Source: JAXIHJ01 sp034189755
Lineage (GTDB): Bacteria; Planctomycetota; Phycisphaerae; SM23-33
Reading direction: 5' to 3'
Assembly: GCA_034189755.1 (NCBI GenBank)
Contig: JAXIHJ010000049.1
Coordinates: 1-28,225 of the forward strand
Length of the DNA stretch: 28,225 bases
Below, piece after piece: positions 1 through 5,985 of this stretch. The notes under the pieces are model-generated. The model saw nothing but the letters and a program-made list of their open reading frames with translations. It made no database searches and had not been told where the DNA came from. Position 1 is the stretch's first letter. Every line of letters begins with the position of its first letter. The position numbers were made by a program, and so were the translations under genes.

Positions 1-307
1 TTTCCGATGCCGGTTTGCCTTTTGGCGTCGGCGAGATTTCCCCGTCGCGATCGTCGGTGCTGCTGGTTGCCCCTAGTGTAATCTCTGCCCGGTATCGCTT
101 CGGCTGGGCCTGCACATACCGAGCTAGGCGCGTCGCCGGGCCGATGCAGATAACCAGTACGCCGTCGGCAAAAGGGTCGAGCGTGCCGGCGTGTCCGACC
201 TTAACGCCCTTGCCGACCATCCGCCGGATGTGAGCGACAACGTCGTGGCTGGTCGGGCCGGGGCGCTTGTTAATGTTGAGGAACCCGAACATGTCGCCCA
301 CGATCAT
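1..307 (-). CDS. truB: tRNA pseudouridine(55) synthase TruB, N-terminal part (cut by window edge)
   Basis: About 102 N-terminal residues are visible on the minus strand, running off the left edge. TruB isomerises U55 of the tRNA T-loop to pseudouridine in the cytoplasm. The visible part carries the family signature: an opening GFLNINKRPGPTSHDVV, then VGHAGTLDPFADGVL containing the catalytic Asp (residue 44 counted from the ATG at 307), then the segment ATRLARYVQAQPKRYRAEI. Two in-frame ATGs are possible, at 307 and 292; neither has a clear Shine-Dalgarno. The second starts right at MFGFLNINKRPG, where most homologues begin, so either may be used. About 200 C-terminal residues lie outside the window. 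Confidence 0.93.
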   Translation of the reverse strand, partial: MIVGDMFGFLNINKRPGPTSHDVVAHIRRMVGKGVKVGHAGTLDPFADGVLVICIGPATRLARYVQAQPKRYRAEITLGATSSTDDRDGEISPTPKGKPASE

Positions 308-351
308 AACACAAACACAAAGGCCCGTGGGCCGGTTCAACCTGCTGTAAG

Positions 352-378
352 CCCGGCCATAGCTATGGCCGGGTTTTT
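352..378 (+). terminator. Perfect GC-rich stem-loop followed by five T
   Basis: An 11-bp perfect inverted repeat (cccggccatag / ctatggccggg, 352-373) is followed directly by TTTTT, the form of a Rho-independent terminator reading rightwards. No plus-strand gene is visible upstream of it; the flanking gene truB runs the other way. It may stop antisense transcription or be the end of a small unrecognised transcript. A smaller palindrome (ggcccgtgggcc, 321-332) lies just before it. Confidence 0.5.
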
Positions 379-496
379 GCCACACCCGTCCGCAGACGTT
401 TTTGTACGTTTTTTCATGTTCGCGTGTCGTTTATGCCGATATGCAAAAAGCCGTTTACCCGCTGTTTTTTACGACAAAGCCAGGAAAGAGATTTTG

Positions 497-997
497 ATGA
501 ACAGATTCAATGCAAGTTTCGATGGTCCGTGCACTGCTGTTGGGACGGGCAGGTTTTTTTCTCTCGACCAGGCTAACCGTGCGTTGGTGCTGGTTAAGCG
601 TATTGTTTCCGACGTAGTCGCCGGTTATGCCCGTCTGCTGGAGTTGGAGGAGATTATGGAAAATCTGCCTGTCTCGACCGAGGAGCAGGCCCAGCCATGC
701 CCCGGGCCGGCATCCGCCGACAACCTGGCCGACAGCGCCAAGCAGGAATTTATCGGCGTCGCCGGAAGCATTCGTCAATGTTTAGAGGAACTGGAACTGG
801 TGGGGGCCGAGTTGAAGGACTGGTCCGTGGGCATCGTGGATTTTCCACATCTGGCCGGTGGGGCGGAAGTAAGGCTGTGCTGGCAATACGGAGAGCCACA
901 GATCGACTACTGGCATGAAGTGGACGCGGGAATCGCCGCACGCCGGCCTATCGAAACGCTTCCGACAGAAGAAATGCTTGTAAGCAAATCGTTCTGA
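497..997 (+). CDS. DUF2203 family protein
   Basis: A 166-residue protein of unknown biochemical role. It shows the two marks of DUF2203: an N-terminal RFFSLDQANRALVLVKRIV helix, and a C-terminal block starting at residue 112 (GIVDFP, then VRLCWQYGEP, YWHEVDAG and RRPI). The reading frame is open far upstream, but the ATG at 497 is preferred because AGGAAAGAG lies 7 bp before it and the conserved domain starts shortly after. The middle (about residues 60-80) is a variable Pro/Ala-rich linker. The gene ends 9 bp from the stop of topoisomerase VI B, which is tail to tail with it. The family is cytoplasmic and widespread in Planctomycetota, Actinobacteria and Cyanobacteria; its function is not established. 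Confidence 0.85.
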   Translation: MNRFNASFDGPCTAVGTGRFFSLDQANRALVLVKRIVSDVVAGYARLLELEEIMENLPVSTEEQAQPCPGPASADNLADSAKQEFIGVAGSIRQCLEELELVGAELKDWSVGIVDFPHLAGGAEVRLCWQYGEPQIDYWHEVDAGIAARRPIETLPTEEMLVSKSF

Positions 998-1006
998 GAA
1001 ATACGC

Positions 1007-2794
1007 TCAAAATTTCCGAGTGCGTTCGAGCACGTCCTTTAAGTCTTTGCAGAGTTTCGTAACCTGTCTATCCTTCAGGTCGAGAATGTCGCGCAATGCC
1101 TGGCCGATTGCGGGGATGTACTGTTCGATATACATCCGCTTCTTGAGTTCCCGCTGTATGCGCACCGTTTTACGAATGTGTACGCCGAGCCTGCGCCCGC
1201 AGTCCTGAAGCGCCAGGCGGATCTCCTTGAGAATTTCCGGGTACGAGGCGATAGCCTCTTTGGACTCGCTGGTGAACGGCACCCACACCGAGGCCATGTG
1301 CACCACGATGGTCAGCGGCCCGGCCGGAAGCGCCCCGCGGCCCTGAGGCAAACCATAGACCTTCCAGTTCAGGCCGGCCACCGACTTGTAGATAACACAG
1401 GCCGACTGCTGGTATTGAAGCGGAACGCGGTTGGCGAAGCGAATCAGCTTTGCCGGCGACGTCGACTCGGTATCTTCCTGGCCGGTGCCGGTTTGCCCTT
1501 TGTCGTCTTCTTTTGTTTTCGGCTTTTTCTTCTCCGATTTGCCGAACGCCAGTGCCGTTTCAATGATGAACGGGTTGCCCCGGTAGACGGCGGGCCTTCG
1601 CGTGGTGGCTGTATAGAACTTTGCATCCACCACTTGCTTCAGGCCGGCTATTAGCTGCTTTTCACCGATGGGCACGACGCAATCCGTAGCCGGAGCCATA
1701 ATCTTGGTTTCCTGGACTGCGTGGTATATCGCCTTTGCGCCTTCGCCGTTAAGACGCGACGGCCGGGCGCTTGGCTTCAGTGAGGCATGTCGGATAATTT
1801 CCTTTGCCACGCGTGGCGAGACGCGGGAGAACTCGCCTGTTAGAAACTGTTGCACCGTTCGCGCCTTGCTGTCAGTGAGCATCTTGAGCAGCACACCCAG
1901 CTCGATGCCGTGCGGGTGGGGGCGAATAGCCTTTGGTATCGGCGGCAGCGACTTGACGGAGGCCTGGTAGCTGTCGTTGCGCCCGTCGGGCGCGGCGTAG
2001 TCGAACGTTACGTGCGGATTGGCGATGGCTGTCTGCTGGAGATAATCATCCACGCTCTGGCGGCCTCGCAGATACTTTGCTTCCAGTTCGATCTCAACGC
2101 GTGTTCCGTGTTTGAAACAACTGTCGATTATTTCGTCGGTGATGATGACGGGGCGGTTTTTGCGAGTGTCGATCTGGAGTTCGTAATAGTGCGTTTTGGC
2201 CCGAGGCCCGGTGCGTGAGGTGATTCGTACAGGCCGGCCCGTGGTCAGCAGCCCGTACATGCCCGCCGCCGAAATGCCGATTCCCTGCTGGCCGCGGCTC
2301 ATCCTTAGCCGGTGAAACTTGCTGCCGTACAGAAGCTTGCCGAAAATGTTCGGTATCTGCTGGCGGACAATGCCGGGGCCGTTGTCCTGGACGGAGACGC
2401 AAAAGTGTGTCTCGCCGAGTTGCTCGATGCGAATGACGAGCTTGGGCAGGATGCCGGCCTCCTCGCAGGCGTCCAGTGCGTTGTCCACCGCCTCCTTGAC
2501 CGTAGTCAAAAGCGCCTTGCGGGGGTTGTCGAAGCCCAATAGATGGCGGTTCTTCGCGAAGAACTCGCTGACGGAGATGCTTCGCTGGGCCTTGCCCATC
2601 GACTCGGCTGTGGCATAGGAAACCTTTGACTTTGCGGCCGAAGACGACGCTGCTTTTGCCTTGGCGGCGGAACCGGATTGCCTTTTGGCGGGCTTCTTCT
2701 TTTTCGTGGAACGTGCCGGTTTCTTTCCGGTCGATTTTTTGGATTTTTTGGAAAGTTTGGAAGATTTAGAAGCTTTGGAAGAAGTTTTGGCCAT
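1007..2794 (-). CDS. top6B: Type IIB DNA topoisomerase VI subunit B with basic N-terminal tail
   Basis: 595 residues. Topo VI is an A2B2 enzyme that passes one duplex through another; subunit B is the GHKL ATPase and transducer. Visible motifs: the RSISVSEFFAKNRHLLGF opening (71-88), Bergerat N-box EAVDNALDACEEAG (101-114; Glu101 is the expected general base), DNGPGI (137-142) and the ATP lid RGQQGIGISAAGMYG (167-181). The transducer with the FANRVPLQYQ motif is toward the C-terminus. Residues 2-58 are almost only Lys, Ser, Ala, Thr and Pro, like a histone H1 tail. A Lys/Glu/Thr-rich insert precedes the FANRVP motif. I chose ATG 2794 (AGGAAG 8 bp upstream) over the in-frame TTG at 2878. No subunit A gene is visible on either side, although the two are usually adjacent. 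Confidence 0.93.
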   Translation of the reverse strand: MAKTSSKASKSSKLSKKSKKSTGKKPARSTKKKKPAKRQSGSAAKAKAASSSAAKSKVSYATAESMGKAQRSISVSEFFAKNRHLLGFDNPRKALLTTVKEAVDNALDACEEAGILPKLVIRIEQLGETHFCVSVQDNGPGIVRQQIPNIFGKLLYGSKFHRLRMSRGQQGIGISAAGMYGLLTTGRPVRITSRTGPRAKTHYYELQIDTRKNRPVIITDEIIDSCFKHGTRVEIELEAKYLRGRQSVDDYLQQTAIANPHVTFDYAAPDGRNDSYQASVKSLPPIPKAIRPHPHGIELGVLLKMLTDSKARTVQQFLTGEFSRVSPRVAKEIIRHASLKPSARPSRLNGEGAKAIYHAVQETKIMAPATDCVVPIGEKQLIAGLKQVVDAKFYTATTRRPAVYRGNPFIIETALAFGKSEKKKPKTKEDDKGQTGTGQEDTESTSPAKLIRFANRVPLQYQQSACVIYKSVAGLNWKVYGLPQGRGALPAGPLTIVVHMASVWVPFTSESKEAIASYPEILKEIRLALQDCGRRLGVHIRKTVRIQRELKKRMYIEQYIPAIGQALRDILDLKDRQVTKLCKDLKDVLERTRKF

Positions 2795-2900
2795 CCTTGA
2801 CGCTTCCTGGTTGAGGGTCGGCTTAATTCTTGCCGTGGTTTCCGGAACCACTGTAATCACCTCGCCGCTCGGCGTCAAGCACGGCGGGAGCGGGATATAT

Positions 2901-2928
2901 TTTACACAGCCGGCAGTGGAATTATAAT
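2901..2928 (+). promoter_or_regulatory. Sigma70-like promoter for the isomerase/oxidoreductase pair
   Basis: TTTACA (2901-2906) is separated by 16 bp from a perfect TATAAT (2923-2928). The next gene starts at 3002, giving a leader of about 65 nt that ends in AAAGGAG. The -10 sits in the self-complementary ATTATAAT (2921-2928), so it also reads TATAAT on the minus strand towards topoisomerase VI B, but no good -35 was seen for that direction. Confidence 0.55.
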
Positions 2929-3001
2929 CACAGTGACCAAACGCAGCCCGCCGCGGCTGTGCAGCGTCCTTTTACGGGACTCGAAGTTAAAGGAGACAAC
3001 C

Positions 3002-3964
3002 ATGAAACTAGGTGTTATGGCGGCGTTGCTTGGCGGCATGAAGCTGGACGAGGCGTTGGATTATTGTCAGAAAGTGGGGCTGGATGCGATTGAACTGCCT
3101 GCCGGCGGCTATCCCGGCAACCCCTGGAAACTGGCCGGTATTCATAAGAACAAATCCAGGCTGAAGGAATTAAAGCGGAAGCTCGCCTGCCGCGGCCTGG
3201 AGGTCCATGGTATTGCCGTCCATGGTAACCCCGTTCATCCTGACAAACGCATCGCCAAGGCCCACCAACAGGCTCATCGCAGCGGCGTTATGCTTGCGGC
3301 GGAGTTTAATACGGTTGTTATCAATTTCTCAGGCTGTCCGGCTGGATGTCCCGGCGACAAGACGCCGAACTTTGTTACCTGCCCCTGGCCTGATGAATAT
3401 CTGGCGGCGGCGGATTATCAATGGAATAAGGTTTTGATACCCTTCTGGTCGAAAGAGAACGACTTTGCGGCCAGGCGTGGTGTGAAGATTGCCTTTGAAG
3501 CGCATCCGGGGATGACTGTACATAATCCGGGGGATATCGTCCGACTGCGCAAAGCCGCCGGTAAACAGCTTGGCGCAAACCTCGACCCCAGCCACTTCTT
3601 CTGGCAGGGAATCGATCCGATAGAAGCCGCGAGATACCTTGGCGAAAATAAATGTATTTTCCACGTCCACGCCAAAGATACGTATATCGACCCGAAAAAC
3701 TCCGGTGTCATCGGCAACCTGGATATACAAAACTACGGCGACCTTAAAAATCGCGCCTGGGTCTTCCGCACCGTAGGCTACGGCCACGGCGATGAATTCT
3801 GGAAACCGTTCATCTCCATGTTAAGGCTTTATGGCTATGACGGTGTGCTGAGTATCGAGCATGAAGATTCGCTGATGAGCATGAAGGAAGGCTTCGAGAA
3901 GGCGGTGAAATATCTACAAGGTATCTTATTGAAAGAAAAAGCCGGCCAGGCATGGTGGTTCTAA
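3002..3964 (+). CDS. Sugar phosphate isomerase/epimerase (xylose isomerase-like TIM barrel)
   Basis: 320 residues, AP-endonuclease-2-like TIM barrel. The divalent-metal ligands expected for the fold are visible: Glu166 (FEAHPG), Asp195 and His198 (NLDPSH), His223 (HVHAKD, with Asp226) and Glu286 (IEHED). Members of the family isomerise or epimerise keto-sugars or inositol derivatives; the substrate cannot be read from the sequence. The ATG at 3002 has AAAGGAG 6 bp upstream; the open frame extends to 2933 but without a ribosome site. The oxidoreductase gene follows after 48 bp, a pairing typical of carbohydrate or inositol catabolism in Planctomycetota. No transporter or regulator accompanies the pair. 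Confidence 0.87.
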   Translation: MKLGVMAALLGGMKLDEALDYCQKVGLDAIELPAGGYPGNPWKLAGIHKNKSRLKELKRKLACRGLEVHGIAVHGNPVHPDKRIAKAHQQAHRSGVMLAAEFNTVVINFSGCPAGCPGDKTPNFVTCPWPDEYLAAADYQWNKVLIPFWSKENDFAARRGVKIAFEAHPGMTVHNPGDIVRLRKAAGKQLGANLDPSHFFWQGIDPIEAARYLGENKCIFHVHAKDTYIDPKNSGVIGNLDIQNYGDLKNRAWVFRTVGYGHGDEFWKPFISMLRLYGYDGVLSIEHEDSLMSMKEGFEKAVKYLQGILLKEKAGQAWWF

Positions 3965-4012
3965 GAGTCCCCGACATAATACCACGTGATAAAAATTATA
4001 TGGAGCAAGCCA

Positions 4013-5200
4013 ATGGCGCCAAAGAAATTGAACGTAGCACTCATCGGTCAGGGATTTATGGGCCGCGCACATTCAAACGCGTGGGGCCAGGTCGTGAAGT
4101 TCTTTAAGCCGCCACGGATACCCGTCATGCACACGGTATTCGGGCAGCCGAAGGAGCAACCTCAAGACTTCGCCGACAACTGGGGCTGGCTGAACGCCTC
4201 AACCGACTGGAAACAGCTCATCTCCTGCGATGAAATCGACCTGGTGGATATCGTTACGCCGAATTTCATGCACGCGGCGATGGCAGAGGCCGCCATCGCC
4301 GCCGGCAAGAACGTTTCCTGTGAAAAGCCAATGTCCGCTACGCTGAAAGGCGCCCGCGAGATGGTCGCCGCCGCCAGGAAGGCAAAGGTCAAGACTTTCA
4401 TCTGGTATAACTACCGTCGCTGCCCGGCGGTGGCTCTTGCGCATAGACTGGTTAAGCAAGGCAAGATCGGCCGGATCCGCCATGTTCGTGCATCGTACTT
4501 GCAGCAATGGGCGGATGAATCGGTGCCACTGGCCTGGCGATTCGATAAAAAACTCGCCGGGGTGGGCGCACATGGCGACTTGAACGCACATATTATCGAT
4601 ATGATGCGTTTCGTTACCGGCCAGGAAATCACCGAAATTTGCGGTGCGATAGCCGAGACGTTCATTAAGGAACGACAGCTCATGGCCGGTGCCGCCGCCG
4701 GCGGTATCGCCGAAGGTTTGAAGAAATCCGGGAAGAAAGGCAAGGTTACCGTTGATGACACGGTGCTGTTTCTGGCGCGATTCAATGGCGGGGCGGTGGC
4801 CAGCTTTGAATGCGCCCGGCAGGCGACGGGCAATTACAATCGTAACGGCTTTGAGATTAACGGCAGCAAAGGGGCGATACGCTTCAATTTCGAGCGGATG
4901 AACGAACTGGAGTACTTAGACGCTACTGCAAAACGCGACGTGCAGGGCTGGACGACACTTATGTGCACTCATGCCGGCGACCATCCGTACATCGAGGCAT
5001 GGTGGCCGGATGCGCATCCCATCGGCTATGAGCACACTTTTATTAATATGGCCTATGACATACTACGGGTTCTGGCCGGCAAAAAACCGGTTGTGCCAAT
5101 CCCCGATTTCGCAGATGCCTACCAAACCCAACGCGTACTGGAAGCGGCCATGATCTCGGCCAGGGAAAAACAAGCGGTAAAGCTGTCTCTGGTTAAATGA
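4013..5200 (+). CDS. Gfo/Idh/MocA family NAD(P)-dependent oxidoreductase
   Basis: 395 residues. The N-terminal Rossmann fold shows VALIGQGFMGRAH (8-20, GxGxxG); the family EKP motif is at 104-106 (CEKPMSATLKGA). The C-terminal dimerisation/substrate domain has the GDLNAHIID motif (188-196) with the catalytic-type Asp and His. Such enzymes oxidise or reduce a sugar hydroxyl with NAD(P). I chose the ATG at 4013, 7 bp after GGAG; an in-frame GTG at 3986 has no ribosome site. It is very probably co-transcribed with the isomerase 48 bp upstream, so the two may act in sequence on the same sugar (inference). No signal peptide is present, so a cytoplasmic location is expected. Confidence 0.9.
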   Translation: MAPKKLNVALIGQGFMGRAHSNAWGQVVKFFKPPRIPVMHTVFGQPKEQPQDFADNWGWLNASTDWKQLISCDEIDLVDIVTPNFMHAAMAEAAIAAGKNVSCEKPMSATLKGAREMVAAARKAKVKTFIWYNYRRCPAVALAHRLVKQGKIGRIRHVRASYLQQWADESVPLAWRFDKKLAGVGAHGDLNAHIIDMMRFVTGQEITEICGAIAETFIKERQLMAGAAAGGIAEGLKKSGKKGKVTVDDTVLFLARFNGGAVASFECARQATGNYNRNGFEINGSKGAIRFNFERMNELEYLDATAKRDVQGWTTLMCTHAGDHPYIEAWWPDAHPIGYEHTFINMAYDILRVLAGKKPVVPIPDFADAYQTQRVLEAAMISAREKQAVKLSLVK

Positions 5201-5211
5201 CGGCATTGTCC

Positions 5212-5232
5212 ATAGGGGGGACAGTCACCTAT
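5212..5232. repeat. REP-like short inverted repeat after the oxidoreductase
   Basis: ATAGG (5212-5216) and CCTAT (5228-5232) bracket GGGGACAGTCA. Read on the minus strand the core is ATAGGTGACTGTCCCC, a form I recall from dispersed REP/RAYT-type palindromes in other genomes. Only one copy is in this window, so dispersal cannot be shown here. Confidence 0.35.
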
Positions 5233-5263
5233 TTCTGAATCCGCGGTTGTGGTGGTGGCAGGT

Positions 5264-5303
5264 ATAAAAAAACGGCGTCGGCCGCTTTTAGGCGACCGAC
5301 GCC
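5264..5303 (-). terminator. Rho-independent terminator reading leftwards
   Basis: GGCGTCGG (5274-5281) pairs with CCGACGCC (5296-5303). On the minus strand the stem is followed by seven T (complement of the A-run 5266-5272). On the plus strand it is followed only by TTAATAAAT, a poor T-tract, so the better reading is as the 3' end of a minus-strand transcript coming from 5304-5700. It could also help to end the plus-strand oxidoreductase message. Confidence 0.65.
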
Positions 5304-5680
5304 TTAATAAATCAGGCACGCGACAAGCCCTCACGCGGGGCTTAGCAACAGTAACGAGGCTTCGGGTCGGGGGTTTCGTTAAACACAGTTGCCCGCGCGC
5401 CTGTTATTCTTTTTGTACGATTTGCCGGCGGAGTCTGAGCGCAGCTAGAACCACGGCTCACCGGGTGGGATAGGCAAGAGCTACTTGCGGAGCGGCCGAC
5501 CGCGGTTGTGTAAGTGGTTATGCGTCGCGATGGGCGCAAGCCGGCTACGTCGGTGCGGCCTGGAAGTGTCTCGACAACATAACCTTCCACGAGACCGGAT
5601 AAGGAAAGCCCCCGGGGCCAAAAACATAACGCCTTTTGTTTTTTCCTGGGCAACTGCACACCCGAAAATTGCCCGACCCG
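5304..5680 (-). ncRNA. Candidate large structured RNA of unknown type
   Basis: Two nested perfect 9-bp complementarities close this region: 5363-5371 with 5672-5680, and inside it 5386-5394 (cagttgccc) with 5648-5656 (gggcaactg). Between the two strands on one side sits a small hairpin (GTTT/AAAC, 5373-5384). Helix 5602-5607/5642-5647 abuts the second helix directly. Local hairpins include 5436-5440/5456-5460, 5474-5478/5484-5488 and, outside the closing helix, 5325-5330/5338-5343. The terminator at 5264-5303 favours a minus-strand transcript of about 400 nt. Reading frames here are short and of unnatural composition. I looked for and did not find the tmRNA (TTCGA loop, CCA end, tag frame), RNase P (GAGGAAAG, ACAGAA..CCGGCTTA), SRP or 6S signatures. 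A weak minus-strand TATACATAAT lies near 5683-5692. Strand and ends are uncertain. Confidence 0.5.
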
Positions 5681-5740
5681 TCATTATGTATATCGTCAGC
5701 CGGCCGGCACAACTTTAAGGGAATCACCGCCCGGGCCGAT

Positions 5741-5850
5741 GGAATGCTTTAAGTGGCCTTGCAAACCTGTCGATAGGCTTCAGTGGAGGCACCACGGAGT
5801 CGGGGCTGCAAAAGGGGCCGATGAATGACAGGCGTTTGGCCGGCCTGTAA
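5741..5850. promoter_or_regulatory. Second paired element upstream of the hybrid kinase
   Basis: CAAACCTGTC (5762-5771) pairs with GACAGG and TTTG (5827-5832 and 5835-5838, two-base bulge between); GGCC at 5755-5758 and 5842-5845 can extend it. Inside, GGCTTC-a-GTGG (5776-5786) pairs with CCAC-GGAGTC (5792-5801) around a five-base loop, using two G-U pairs. It could be a leader element of the kinase gene at 5986 or part of the neighbouring RNA. No known riboswitch motif was matched. The rest, 5851-5985, shows only small GC-rich palindromes. Confidence 0.35.
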
Positions 5851-5985
5851 TCCCTGGATTCCGTCTATTCACCAAGTCACGCCGGAAGCCGGACAGCAGC
5901 ACACCTTAGACAAGCCGCCCCTGCGCGCCCTCGGCACGTGGCGACGGGGGCCGGCCCAACCCGTAATGGATAGGAAACAACAGTA

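Noticed and set aside
191..496. N-terminal extension of the DUF2203 frame to 191
   Set aside because: The extension is antisense to truB and crosses a terminator-like hairpin; ATG 497 has a good ribosome site and begins the conserved domain.
2795..2878. Longer topoisomerase VI B starting at TTG 2878
   Set aside because: TTG has no ribosome site, while ATG 2794 has AGGAAG 8 bp upstream.
5600..5618. RNase P CR-I-like AGGAAAGCCC and ATGAATGAC at 5821
   Set aside because: The canonical GAGGAAAGTCC and the matching 3' motif ACAGAA..CCGGCTTA are absent on both strands, and the two fragments are not in the order required.
5342..5727. Short minus-strand open frames in the intergenic region (60-105 residues)
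   Set aside because: Arg/Ser/Pro-rich composition without domain or ribosome site, as expected for chance frames in GC-rich DNA; they overlap the RNA candidate.
5755..5820. c-di-GMP-I (GEMM) riboswitch because of GCAAACC before a sensor kinase
   Set aside because: The second half, GGACGCAAAGCC, and the GAAA tetraloop are missing; the helices that do form are different.
5879..5903. SRP RNA-like string (GTCA..CCGGAAG..AGCAGC)
   Set aside because: The spacing between the GGAA tetraloop and AGCAG is wrong (seven bases on one side, four on the other), and no flanking long helix fits 4.5S RNA.
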